Positions 44,996-53,485 of a DNA stretch of 64,000 nt are shown piece after piece. Below the pieces are notes generated by a model. The model was not told where the DNA came from, did not search any database, and saw nothing but the letters and a program-made list of their open reading frames with translations. The position numbers and the translations under genes were made by a program. How positions within the stretch are numbered: the first letter of the stretch is position 1; every line of letters begins with the position of its first letter. Source of the stretch: Leadbetterella sp964423865 (GTDB taxonomy: Bacteria; Bacteroidota; Bacteroidia; Cytophagales; Spirosomataceae); contig CAYRGN010000016.1 of assembly GCA_964423865.1 (NCBI GenBank), positions 5,405 through 69,404 of the forward strand, given 5' to 3'.

Positions 44996-46117
44996 TTACG
45001 AAATGGGGTAGGGCATAAAGCAAAGTACAAAAATCAGCATAGCCAGCCACCCCAGCAGCCTACGCCCGATTCCCAGGGGTTCCGAATCCGGAGTAGGTGG
45101 ATGATACACGCCCAACACCCTGCCCAACAAGAAACCAAACGCCAGAAAACCCGGATAACCCGCCACACCGGGGCAAAACCGGGTCAGGAGCAATTGCCCG
45201 AAAATTACACTAAGCGCCAGCACCCAATTCCGGGTACGGTCAGTAAATATCTTTGAAAAACACAAATAAACAAAATAAACATAGAATAAAAATTGCAGGA
45301 GCAGCCTCCACTGCCCGTCGGCCTGCACCGTCTGGAACTCAGAAGGCGTAAATATTCCCAGGCCGGAATACGCCACCAGGAGTACCAGCGCCATTGGTGA
45401 CACCACATCAAAAGCCTTTCTCCCGATCAGCGCGTAAAGAATATGCCCCCCATCAAGTTGACCGATAGGCAGCAAATTAATGGCGGTGAAAAGCAACCCG
45501 AGGAACCCGGCCAGAATCAAGGGATAGTGGGAAAGCTCGTATGCATGCGGCAACAAGGCGGGGTCGCCGAAAGTGCTTTCCAGGAAACGATAGAGCAGGC
45601 TCTTCCCCAACACAATGGCTTCCATATCGTACACCGGACTGTCCAGCAGCTCCCGGTAATTTCCCTGGTATTCCCGGTATTCGGGATGGATATGGTACAC
45701 AAAGGAATCGTCAGGCATGTACATAAAACCGAGGACGAGCGTCACTACCGACACCACAAAACCGGCCAGCGGACCGGCAATTCCGATATCAAAATAATCC
45801 TTTTTTGACCGGATATAGTCTTTGATCCGGATAAAAGCGCCAAAAGTACCAATGGAAAGGAATATCCCCAACCAACCGGGAATATAGTAAGGAAGCGTCA
45901 CTTTCACTTTCCGGATCCGGGCCATAAAATAATGCCCGAACTCGTGGGTGGTCAGGAAAGCCAGAAACGGCACAGAAAACCAGAACCCCTGCTTAAAGTG
46001 TTCCATGCCCATCTGTCCGCTTAAAAAAGAATTCCCGTAGATCCACTCCGCCCCCGCCAGCGTGGTGGTGACCACAGTAGCCAGGAAGAGGAGGATGTGC
46101 GTACGGTATTTTTTCAT
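44996..46117 (-). CDS. Site-2 protease family (M50) membrane metalloprotease
   Basis: The 373-residue polytopic protein has the zinc motif HEFGHYFMAR (near 57) and the downstream third-ligand string NLLPIGQLDGGHILYAL. Such proteases cleave substrates inside the membrane, usually in signalling. The predicted helices are interrupted by a periplasmic loop (DDSFVYHIHPEYREYQGNY). No anti-sigma partner gene is near. Confidence 0.9.
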   Translation of the reverse strand: MKKYRTHILLFLATVVTTTLAGAEWIYGNSFLSGQMGMEHFKQGFWFSVPFLAFLTTHEFGHYFMARIRKVKVTLPYYIPGWLGIFLSIGTFGAFIRIKDYIRSKKDYFDIGIAGPLAGFVVSVVTLVLGFMYMPDDSFVYHIHPEYREYQGNYRELLDSPVYDMEAIVLGKSLLYRFLESTFGDPALLPHAYELSHYPLILAGFLGLLFTAINLLPIGQLDGGHILYALIGRKAFDVVSPMALVLLVAYSGLGIFTPSEFQTVQADGQWRLLLQFLFYVYFVYLCFSKIFTDRTRNWVLALSVIFGQLLLTRFCPGVAGYPGFLAFGFLLGRVLGVYHPPTPDSEPLGIGRRLLGWLAMLIFVLCFMPYPIS

Positions 46118-46128
46118 GTGTATAAATT

Positions 46129-46402
46129 TTAGCTTTCAGCCTTCAGCTATTAGCTTTATTCATCGGCCGGTTGGTGTATCTTACCTCTGATAGCTGATTG
46201 CTGAAAGCTCATGGCTATTTCATATCTATAAAATTTTAGCTTTCAGCCGGGCGGCGAACCGCTATTAGCAGTCAGCCATCAGATTAAGGCATACAAAGCG
46301 AAATTTCGCCCGGAGATACGTCTCCCGCCGCCAATGAATAAGCGCCGCGGCTGATAGCTGACTGCTGATAGCTGAAAGCTCATAGCTGAAAGCTCATAGC
46401 TA
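46129..46402. repeat. AGCTTTCAGC-type repeat cluster
   Basis: Many copies of AGCTTTCAGC/GCTGAAAGCT and related TAGCTGA/TCAGCTA units in both orientations fill the whole 0.27-kb gap between the M50 and HAD genes. The arms can fold into nested hairpins. No gene is present. The repeats resemble intergenic palindromes common in this phylum. Confidence 0.75.
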
Positions 46403-46404
46403 TT

Positions 46405-47031
46405 TCAAAGTATTTTCTCCAGAATATCCACAAATGACTCCGGCGGGTTGATCTTTATAGTTTGTATCCCCATGTCTTTCGCGGCTTCGATATTGTCCGC
46501 GTTATCGTCCAGAAACAACACCTCCGAAGGTGGATAGCCGGTTGCGTCCAGCACTTTCCGGTAGATGGCATAATCGGGTTTCCATAAACCCATTTCATAC
46601 GACAAAAAAACCTCATTGAAGAACTTACGGAAATCTGCAATATTGTACCGGTTTCTGAAATACTGCTGGCACTTTTCGATATGAATGGCATTGGTATTGC
46701 TCAGCAGGTAAACGGGGTAACGAAACCTCAGAGTCTCCAGATACGCCAATCGCTCGGGCGGCACATCCAGGAGCAGGGCATTCCAGGCCTCATCAATTTC
46801 CTGGTCGTTCAGAGGGTAACTGAGGGTTTGCCTCACCACATCCCGGAACTCGTCATCGGAATAAAAACCGGTTTCGTACTTCCGGAAAATATCGGATTCG
46901 GCAAAAAGACTCCTGATTCGCTCCGGCGACTTGAACGTAAGGTCGGAAAACGCCTGGAAAGTCTTTTCGAGGTCAATATTGATGATCACATTGCCGAAGT
47001 CAAAGACTACAGCCTTGATATCTGTTGCCAT
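46405..47031 (-). CDS. HAD-superfamily phosphatase
   Basis: The 208-residue protein has HAD motif I VVFDFGNVIIN (near 10), motif II LLSNTN, motif III WKPDYAIY and motif IV EVLFLDDNADNI. It belongs to the IA subgroup with an alpha-helical cap; such enzymes dephosphorylate FMN or sugar phosphates. It starts one base after the accA stop and shares the accA transcript. Confidence 0.88.
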   Translation of the reverse strand: MATDIKAVVFDFGNVIINIDLEKTFQAFSDLTFKSPERIRSLFAESDIFRKYETGFYSDDEFRDVVRQTLSYPLNDQEIDEAWNALLLDVPPERLAYLETLRFRYPVYLLSNTNAIHIEKCQQYFRNRYNIADFRKFFNEVFLSYEMGLWKPDYAIYRKVLDATGYPPSEVLFLDDNADNIEAAKDMGIQTIKINPPESFVDILEKIL

Positions 47032-47032
47032 A

Positions 47033-47986
47033 CTACTCGATCACTACGCCCATAGCGCAAAATTTATCAATACGCTTGGATACCCGCTTGGCCGGTGAAA
47101 CCTTCTCCAGGGCTTTGATCTCTTTCAAAATCGAATTTTTAAGTGTCGCGGATATTTCCTCCCACTTCAGATGCGCTCCGCCCAAAGGCTCCGGAATGAT
47201 GTCGTCTACCAGTCCGTTCGCTTTCATGTCCGTAGCCGTGAGCTTCAGAGCTTCAGCGGCCTGTTCTTTAAACTCCCAGGTTCTCCAGAGAATGGTAGAG
47301 CAGTTTTCGGGGGAAATCACCGAATACCACGAGTTTTCCAGCATCAGCACGCGGTCGCCTATCCCGATGCCCAGCGCTCCGCCCGAAGCCCCTTCCCCGA
47401 TCACAATACAGATCACCGGAATTTTCAGGGTCATCATCTCCTTCAGGTTGCGGGCAATGGCCTCGCCCTGTCCTCTTTCTTCCGCTTCCAGACCGGGGAA
47501 AGCCCCCGGGGTATCGATCAGTGTCACCACGGGCATATTGAATTTCTCCGCCATTTTCATCAGGCGCAGCGCCTTCCGGTACCCTTCCGGGTTGGGCATA
47601 CCGAAGTTTCGGTGCTGCCGCTCTTTGGTTTTTCTCCCTTTCTGCTGCCCGATGAGCATCACACTCTTCTCCCCTATCTTCGCGATACCGCCCACAATAG
47701 CCGGATCGTCACGTACCGTGCGGTCGCCGTGCAACTCGTGGAACTCATCGCAGATACGTTCAATGTAATCGAGGGTATACGGACGGTCAGGATGGCGCGA
47801 AAGCTGCACCCTTTGCCAACGGGTTAAATTCTGAAAAGTCTCGGTTCGTAAAGTTTCAATGGCCGTGTCAAGATTACGCACGGCATCACTCACATCCACG
47901 TTATTTTCATCCGCCAGTTTTTTCATATCTTCCAGTTTGGCTTCTAATTCAGCAATGGGTTTTTCGAACTCCAATAATGTTCTCAT
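47033..47986 (-). CDS. accA: Acetyl-CoA carboxylase carboxyltransferase subunit alpha
   Basis: From ATG 47986 (MRTLLEFEKPIAELEAKLED) the 317-residue protein matches AccA. It shows HPDRPYTLDYIE, GDRTVRDDPAIVGG, LIDTPGAFPGLEAEERGQGE and GEGASGGALGIG. It transfers the carboxyl group from biotin to acetyl-CoA. A longer frame starting at 48055 overlaps the upstream nuclease gene and is unlikely. Confidence 0.96.
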   Translation of the reverse strand: MRTLLEFEKPIAELEAKLEDMKKLADENNVDVSDAVRNLDTAIETLRTETFQNLTRWQRVQLSRHPDRPYTLDYIERICDEFHELHGDRTVRDDPAIVGGIAKIGEKSVMLIGQQKGRKTKERQHRNFGMPNPEGYRKALRLMKMAEKFNMPVVTLIDTPGAFPGLEAEERGQGEAIARNLKEMMTLKIPVICIVIGEGASGGALGIGIGDRVLMLENSWYSVISPENCSTILWRTWEFKEQAAEALKLTATDMKANGLVDDIIPEPLGGAHLKWEEISATLKNSILKEIKALEKVSPAKRVSKRIDKFCAMGVVIE

Positions 47987-47996
47987 GCAAATCTTT

Positions 47997-49415
47997 TTAC
48001 AGTTCAAAGGTCTGATTTCGAGCAGGTAACTCCACATCAGAGTACCCTCTTTCATTCAAATTTTGCTTAAAATTAAGCATAGCATTCAAATCTCCATGAA
48101 CTAAAAAGAGTTTTTTTAAACGTTCAGGGTTTTGATTCTGTGCAAAATGCAGGAGATCATCCAGATCTCCGTGCCCGCTAAAAATGTCGGTTTTCCGTAT
48201 TTTGGCATTCACCGCCAGCTTCTTATTCCTCAGGTGCAGCTCTTTCTGGTCGCCCGACAGCAACTTCCCGCCCACCGAGTCTTCGTTGGCATAGCCGATC
48301 ATCAGGATGGTGGCATACGGGTTTTCTATATTTTTTTCAATGTGATACTCCACCCTACCCCCTTTGATCATGCCCGATGAGCTGATGATGATACAGGGTT
48401 CGGCATGGGTAGAAACCAGCTGGCTTTCCCGGTTCGATTCCAGGTAATAGAGGTTTTCAAAATCAAAGAGCGAGTCTGATTCCTCGTAAAAATCACGCGT
48501 AGCCTGGTTCATTCGGTTCCGGTATTTCTCATATACCTTGGTGCTGGCCCGCGCCAAAGGACTGTCTGTAAATACCTTAATGGGTGCAATATCCCTTTCG
48601 TAATACAGGCGGTTCAGGGTAAACAGCATGCACTGGGTACGCCCCACGCTGAAAGCCGGAATAATCAGCCTGCCCTTCACGTCAATACAGGCTTCCCGGA
48701 TGATCTTCTCCATGATCTCCACCGGATCTCCCTCATCTTCATGATTGCGGAGACCGTAGGTAGATTCCATCACCATATAATCTACCTGAGGCAGCGGAAC
48801 GGGATCAGGCAACAACGTAAAATTGTGACGGCCTATGTCGCCCGAAAACCCTATCTTCTTCCATTCTTCCCCCTCTTTCACTTCCACCACCACATGGGCA
48901 GCACCCAGGAGATGCCCGGCAGGATAAAACGTCACAAAACCGTCATCCTTGAATTTAAACCGGTGCTCAAACGCAATAGGCACGAAATTCTCCATGGCCG
49001 TTTCTACCTGCCTGCTCAGATACAGACCCCGCGTTTCTATATTTTTGGATTTCTTTGACTTCTTCCTGCTTTTTTCCACGCCCTTCACCGCCCGGACATT
49101 CAGAGAGGCCGCGTCATAGAGCAGCAGTTCGGTCAGGTCAAGGGTAGGACTGGTGCAAAGAATCTGCCCTTCAAAACCGTCTTCATACAAATTAGGAATC
49201 TGTCCGGAATGGTCAATGTGCGCGTGGGTCAATATCACCACATTCACCCGGGAGGCATCAAACGGAAAATTGCCGTAACGGTATTCTTCCCGGGCGGCCG
49301 CGCCTCCTTCCACCTCTGAACCGCAGTCTATTAAAGCCTGATAACCATCTTCAAACTCCAGAAGAAACATACTTCCCGGTACTTTTTGGGCGGCCCCGTA
49401 AAATGTAAGCTTCAT
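47997..49415 (-). CDS. Metallo-beta-lactamase/beta-CASP RNA-processing nuclease
   Basis: The 472-residue protein has the MBL zinc motif LTHAHIDHSGQIPNLYEDGF (near 66) and the beta-CASP region (IIPAFSVGRTQCMLFTLNRL, FTDSPLA, ISSSGMIKGGR). The C-terminal FSGHGDLDDLL motif is the RMMBL domain of CPSF73-type RNA nucleases. It probably cleaves RNA. It precedes accA by 10 bp on the same strand. Confidence 0.92.
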   Translation of the reverse strand: MKLTFYGAAQKVPGSMFLLEFEDGYQALIDCGSEVEGGAAAREEYRYGNFPFDASRVNVVILTHAHIDHSGQIPNLYEDGFEGQILCTSPTLDLTELLLYDAASLNVRAVKGVEKSRKKSKKSKNIETRGLYLSRQVETAMENFVPIAFEHRFKFKDDGFVTFYPAGHLLGAAHVVVEVKEGEEWKKIGFSGDIGRHNFTLLPDPVPLPQVDYMVMESTYGLRNHEDEGDPVEIMEKIIREACIDVKGRLIIPAFSVGRTQCMLFTLNRLYYERDIAPIKVFTDSPLARASTKVYEKYRNRMNQATRDFYEESDSLFDFENLYYLESNRESQLVSTHAEPCIIISSSGMIKGGRVEYHIEKNIENPYATILMIGYANEDSVGGKLLSGDQKELHLRNKKLAVNAKIRKTDIFSGHGDLDDLLHFAQNQNPERLKKLFLVHGDLNAMLNFKQNLNERGYSDVELPARNQTFEL

Positions 49416-49507
49416 AAGTTTAAAGAGTGCTTTTATTCCAATTAAAGCGCAAAGATACTATATTGGCGGACATTTTATTCTTTAAACAAACGAAATAGCC
49501 CGAACTA

Positions 49508-49539
49508 CAATTGTCAATTATCAATTGTCAATTGTCAAT
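49508..49539. repeat. CAATTGT tandem/palindromic repeat
   Basis: Four alternating TCAATTG/CAATTGA units lie just upstream of the dacB start region. Function is not evident. Confidence 0.5.
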
Positions 49540-49563
49540 GAATGGTTTACCAATATTCTGCCT

Positions 49564-50931
49564 ATGTATCTCCTCGGCCTCATTCTCCTCCAGCTGAACC
49601 TCTTTTCCACGGGGGTGAATACATTCATTAAAGACTTTAAGGCAGCACACCCCGCCCTGAATGTCTCGGTCAGTATCCGTTCGCTCAGCAGCGGACAGCA
49701 GGTATACGCGCATTTCGCGGAGATGAACCTCCCCCCGGCTTCCACCCTGAAGCTGGTGACTACCGCTACCGCTTTTGAATACCTGAGTGCGGGCTACCGT
49801 TTCGAAACCATGATTTACTCCAACGGGCGTGTGGTCAACGGCAAGGTGGCCGGCGACATCCTCCTGGAAGGCATTGGCGACCCCACTTTCGGGTCTTCCC
49901 GCTTCCGCGACAACCCTTTCGCGCAAATCCTCCAAACCCTGAAAGAAAACGAAATCCACACCATTGAAGGCAGCCTCCGCGTGCTGAACAATGACGACAC
50001 CTCTTTTCCGCTGGGATGGCTGGCAGGCGACATCGGCAATTACTACGGTGCCTTCTCCGCCCCTTTTAATTTTAACGAAAACCAATATACTGTATATTTT
50101 AACGGGGGAAACAAAGAGGGCGACCCCGCCGGCATTGCTTCCATCCAGCCCTTTGATGAAACCTGGAAGATCCGTAACGAGGTCAAAACGGGCCCGGCAG
50201 GCAGCGGCGACCAGGTGAATATCCTGAACCTGCCGTTTTCGCAGGATATCCGCCTGGCGGGTACGGTCCCCCTTCATGCACGGAATTTCCCCGTCAGAGG
50301 CGCCACACCCAATGTCAATAAAATCTTTACCGACAGCCTTTATACCTACCTCACCGAAAACGGCATCATCATCGGCAAAAAGCTCTTCCCCGAAAATCTT
50401 CAGAACGAAGAACTCGGCAGCGTGATCTCCCCTGACATCAGCACGATAGCCCGGGAGACCAATTTTAAAAGCGTGAATATTTTCGCCGACGGACTGGCCA
50501 ATTTCATGTGGGAACCGAACAGCAAGAGTTTCGATGAATTTCTCAAAAATTTCTGGGCGGAAAAAGGGCTAAACCTCCGTCACCACCGTTTCCTGGACGG
50601 CAGCGGGCTTTCTCCTCTCAATACGCTTTCCTGCGCGTCGCTTACCGCCCTCCTGCACGCCATGAAGAACAAACGGGAATTCCAGGAAAGCATTCCTACC
50701 GTGGGGCGAGACGGCACCGTGGCCTCTCTAGGCAAGAGCACGGGAGGACGCATCTCCGCCAAAAGCGGAAGCATTACCGGCACCCGCAATTACGCCGGTT
50801 ACTTTACTTCCCTATCCGGCAAAAAATACGCGTTTTCCATTTATGTGAACGGCTTCAACCAAGACCAAAGCCAGGCCGTAATAACGTTTTTGGATGAATT
50901 TTTCACGAAAATGGTGGCATTGAAGGAGTAA
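49564..50931 (+). CDS. dacB: D-alanyl-D-alanine carboxypeptidase/endopeptidase (PBP4 type)
   Basis: From ATG 49564 (MYLLGLILLQLN) the 455-residue protein is a class C penicillin-binding protein. It has the SxxK motif PPASTLKLVTTATAFEYL (near 60), the SxN-like DGSGLSPLN (near 344) and KSGS in SAKSGSITGTRNYAG (near 399). The domain insert between motif 1 and motif 2 is typical of PBP4. It trims or cleaves peptidoglycan cross-links in the periplasm. The upstream in-frame residues at 49525 have no signal-peptide character. Confidence 0.93.
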   Translation: MYLLGLILLQLNLFSTGVNTFIKDFKAAHPALNVSVSIRSLSSGQQVYAHFAEMNLPPASTLKLVTTATAFEYLSAGYRFETMIYSNGRVVNGKVAGDILLEGIGDPTFGSSRFRDNPFAQILQTLKENEIHTIEGSLRVLNNDDTSFPLGWLAGDIGNYYGAFSAPFNFNENQYTVYFNGGNKEGDPAGIASIQPFDETWKIRNEVKTGPAGSGDQVNILNLPFSQDIRLAGTVPLHARNFPVRGATPNVNKIFTDSLYTYLTENGIIIGKKLFPENLQNEELGSVISPDISTIARETNFKSVNIFADGLANFMWEPNSKSFDEFLKNFWAEKGLNLRHHRFLDGSGLSPLNTLSCASLTALLHAMKNKREFQESIPTVGRDGTVASLGKSTGGRISAKSGSITGTRNYAGYFTSLSGKKYAFSIYVNGFNQDQSQAVITFLDEFFTKMVALKE

Positions 50932-50971
50932 TTACGGAATCAATTACGAATTAAAAATTACGAATTACGGA

Positions 50972-51107
50972 CCCTTCGACAAGCTCAGGGTGACAGAAGC
51001 ACCCAGTACGTAACCATTGTCACCTAGTCCATTTGATGGGTTAGAGGCTGGCTAGGTGACAGAAGCACCCAGTACGTAACCATTGTCACCCTGAGCTTGT
51101 CGAAGGG
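50972..51107. repeat. Composite palindromic element with a 36-bp internal direct repeat
   Basis: The outer arms are CCCTTCGACAAGCTCAGGG-type (50972-50995 and, inverted, 51084-51107), identical over 24 bp. Inside lie two identical 36-bp copies (50989-51024 and 51055-51090), each bounded by GGTGACA/TGTCACC, with a 30-bp unrelated centre. It is non-coding and related to the element at 23834. Confidence 0.8.
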
Positions 51108-51145
51108 CACTACTCAGAACTCAGAACTAAGCACTCGGAACTACT

Positions 51146-51901
51146 ATGAAACTACTCCGTACCCTCTACCTCAGCAGCCTGCACGTAGCCCTGGCCACCG
51201 GGGTTTGCGCTGCCGCTTTTTTTGAACTTACCGGGAATTCGCCTCAAACCCAGTGGATTTCCCTGGCCCAGATTGTGCTGGTTTGCTGGATGATCTATAT
51301 CCTGGACCGTTTGCTGGACGTGATCCGGGGAAACACAGCTACGGAAAGGCACCGCTTTCACCTGGAACACCAGTATAACCTCCAGGTTCTTGCCATTGCC
51401 CTGGGGGCGGTCAATATATTCCTGTTGTTCTTTCAGTCCCGGAACATTATCGTGTACGGCGCCCTCACGGGAGCGTCCGTTCTGCTGTACCTGGCCTGGA
51501 TTGTGCCGCGTTACCCCCGGGCCAAAGATTACACCATGCCCCTGATTTACCTGGCCGCCGTAGTGGGCGTACCCTTTGTTACCGCCACCTCCATTAACCT
51601 TAGCGCCTGGCTTATCGCGTTTCTGTTTACCCTGGTGGTCTTCCAGAACCTCACTTCCTTCGCATATTTTGAGCAGGGAAAAGCCAGTAAAAGAAAGACC
51701 GTCACCTACCTGGGCGCGCTGAATCTCTTCCTTTTTATCCTGTTTTTTTCCGGAAGCCGGGAGTTTTCCAGCAGACTTGCCCTGATCTTTACCCTGATAT
51801 CGGTTTTCTATTCCTTCATTATCAACAACGAGAAACGGTTTTCCGCCCGCTACCGCTGGATCATGGACACCCTCTTATTTCTTCCTCTCCTTATCCTTTA
51901 A
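51146..51901 (+). CDS. Polytopic membrane protein, UbiA-like in outline
   Basis: The 251-residue protein has about seven to eight hydrophobic helices. A DRLLD string after the second helix (MIYILDRLLDVIRG) resembles the first Asp-rich loop of UbiA-type prenyltransferases, but the second conserved loop is not clear. I do not recognise a specific family. Its 3' end overlaps the convergent small membrane gene by 27 bp. Confidence 0.55.
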   Translation: MKLLRTLYLSSLHVALATGVCAAAFFELTGNSPQTQWISLAQIVLVCWMIYILDRLLDVIRGNTATERHRFHLEHQYNLQVLAIALGAVNIFLLFFQSRNIIVYGALTGASVLLYLAWIVPRYPRAKDYTMPLIYLAAVVGVPFVTATSINLSAWLIAFLFTLVVFQNLTSFAYFEQGKASKRKTVTYLGALNLFLFILFFSGSREFSSRLALIFTLISVFYSFIINNEKRFSARYRWIMDTLLFLPLLIL

Positions 51902-52075
51902 AATCCGGTTTCCCCGGCGGTAGAGATACACCAGGAAACCCGCAATACCGAACATCAGGAAAAAATAGCTGTCTGCAAAAGTATTTCCCTTGTAAATGAA
52001 CTGGTCTACAAACATGGCCAGCAGGCCAAAGCTCACAAACAGCAGAACAGAATCTACCAATTTAATCTTCTTCAT
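51875..52075 (-). CDS. Small two-helix membrane protein
   Basis: From ATG 52075 (MKKIKLVDSVLLF) the 66-residue product has two hydrophobic helices (about 8-25 and 35-52) and a charged C-terminus (KDKERKK). It begins 14 bp inside the mini cytochrome b5 gene, so the two are coupled. Its 3' end overlaps the convergent polytopic-protein gene by 27 bp. The role is unknown; it may anchor the b5 domain protein. Confidence 0.65.
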   Translation of the reverse strand: MKKIKLVDSVLLFVSFGLLAMFVDQFIYKGNTFADSYFFLMFGIAGFLVYLYRRGNRILKDKERKK

Positions 52076-52304
52076 AAATACCCACCATTTCAAATTTTTC
52101 AAATACCCCTTCCGTATGCGGCGCGTCGGCCAGTTCACGGGTCAGGTCTTGCCCGGCCCAATGCTCATAGTGCTTTCCACCCCTCCAGAGACGTGACGCG
52201 CTCACGTCATACACCCGCCCGCGGTAGGCCACCCAAATCTCCGGCTTATCCGACCCGTTCCTCAGGCTCAGCTGCTTCCTGGTAATAATTTTATATTCCG
52301 CCAT
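52062..52304 (-). CDS. Cytochrome b5-like heme-binding mini protein
   Basis: From ATG 52304 (MAEYKIITRKQLSLRNG) the 80-residue product shows the cytochrome b5-like domain of the short bacterial group: WVAYRGRVYDVSASRLWRGG, KHYEHWAGQDLTRELAD and APHTEGVFEKFEMVG. The histidines in GGKHYEHWAG and APHTE are candidate heme ligands. It is soluble. It is followed by an overlapping gene for a two-helix membrane protein, which may form the membrane partner. Confidence 0.75.
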   Translation of the reverse strand: MAEYKIITRKQLSLRNGSDKPEIWVAYRGRVYDVSASRLWRGGKHYEHWAGQDLTRELADAPHTEGVFEKFEMVGIYEED

Positions 52305-52375
52305 CAAAGTTTTATAACATAAAAGCGACTTTTTGCGTATATGGAGTTATATTCGCAAAAATAATCCGGGTCTGA

Positions 52376-52822
52376 ATGAATATGAGTACAAAAGTATTAC
52401 AATTTTGCCTTATACTGGTTTTCCTCCTTACAGGATGTGAAGAAAAGGTCCCGTCGGTAGCCGAAAGAATACAAAAACTGTACACGATAAAAACCGTGAC
52501 CCACGACGGAATCACGGTGTACACTTCCGGAGCCGCCGGAAATATATTCCCCGAGTACAGTTCCTACCGCCTTGATCTGAGTACAGCCGAACAAGCCTCT
52601 CTCCACGATATCACAGGAGAAACTTTTGCAGGTACGTACACGGCTACAGACAATACCCTGACCCTGACAGGCCTCACCCCTCAGCCTACGGGTTCAGGCG
52701 GAACGCTCACTTTTCAGATTACTTCTATCTCTGACGACGGCAAAAACCTGGTACTGACCGCCACCAAAGTGAGTCCCAAAACCGGAAATACGATTAATGT
52801 ATATACGCTGATTTCGAATTAA
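52376..52822 (+). CDS. Small lipoprotein of unknown function
   Basis: The 148-residue protein has a lipoprotein signal (FLLTGC, lipid-anchored Cys near 21) and a beta-rich C-terminal domain (TFAGTYTATDNTLTLTGL, GTLTFQITSI) of calycin/lipocalin-like outline. It is divergent from the b5 gene. Confidence 0.75.
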   Translation: MNMSTKVLQFCLILVFLLTGCEEKVPSVAERIQKLYTIKTVTHDGITVYTSGAAGNIFPEYSSYRLDLSTAEQASLHDITGETFAGTYTATDNTLTLTGLTPQPTGSGGTLTFQITSISDDGKNLVLTATKVSPKTGNTINVYTLISN

Positions 52823-52849
52823 AAACATTCCGTAAGGTAGAAAATCGTT

Positions 52850-53398
52850 ATGAAAACACTTCCACCCGAACGTGTCACCGAACTCCTGCGGATTTTACGC
52901 ACCCGCTTTGCCCAACACCCGGCAAGGCACCCGGGCATAGACTGGCCTGAAATAGAAGACCGCCTGCTGAGATATCCTGAAAAAATGTGGTCGCTGAACG
53001 AAATGGAAGAAACCGGCGGAGAGCCCGATGTGACAGGTACAGAAGACGGTGGCTACATTTTTTGCGATTGTTCCGCGGAAACACCTAAAGGCCGACGAAG
53101 CCTCTGCTATGACCCCGAAGCCCTCGAATCAAGAAAAGAACACAAACCCAAAGGCAGCGCCCTGGCTATGGCGGCCGACATGGGGGTGGAACTCCTCACC
53201 GAAGAGCAATATTTTCGACTACAGTCCCTCGGCAATTTTGACACCAAAACCTCCTCTTGGATACAGACGCCTGACGAAGTGCGGAAACTGGGCGGAGCCA
53301 TCTTCGGCGACCGGCGCTTCGGACGGGTATTTGTCTACCATAACGGCGCGGAATCCTATTACGGCGTGAGAGGTTTCCGCACCCGCCTGACCGTCTGA
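52850..53398 (+). CDS. DUF4256 protein
   Basis: The 182-residue protein has the DUF4256 family features: WSLNEMEETGGEPDV, IFCDCSAETPKGRRSLCYD, GRVFVYHNGAESYYGVRGFR. The function of the family is unknown. It lies 27 bp after the small lipoprotein gene, probably on the same transcript. Confidence 0.9.
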   Translation: MKTLPPERVTELLRILRTRFAQHPARHPGIDWPEIEDRLLRYPEKMWSLNEMEETGGEPDVTGTEDGGYIFCDCSAETPKGRRSLCYDPEALESRKEHKPKGSALAMAADMGVELLTEEQYFRLQSLGNFDTKTSSWIQTPDEVRKLGGAIFGDRRFGRVFVYHNGAESYYGVRGFRTRLTV

Positions 53399-53448
53399 TC
53401 CACGCATTCTGCTTTTTTATCGCTTTATTGGATAAGATATGCCGGATA

Positions 53449-53481
53449 TTGAATACATTTACCTAATAAAAATGTATTCAA
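53449..53481 (+). promoter_or_regulatory. 12-bp inverted repeat in front of the S9 peptidase start
   Basis: TTGAATACATTT (53449-53460) and its exact inverse (53470-53481) flank a 9-nt loop. The last arm ends 4 bp before the ATG at 53486, so an RNA hairpin would cover the ribosome-binding region. Alternatively it is an operator dyad. Confidence 0.55.
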
Positions 53482-53485
53482 CTCT

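Noticed and set aside
47987..48055. Longer start for accA
   Set aside because: It runs into the 3' end of the upstream nuclease gene, and the family N-terminus begins at ATG 47986.
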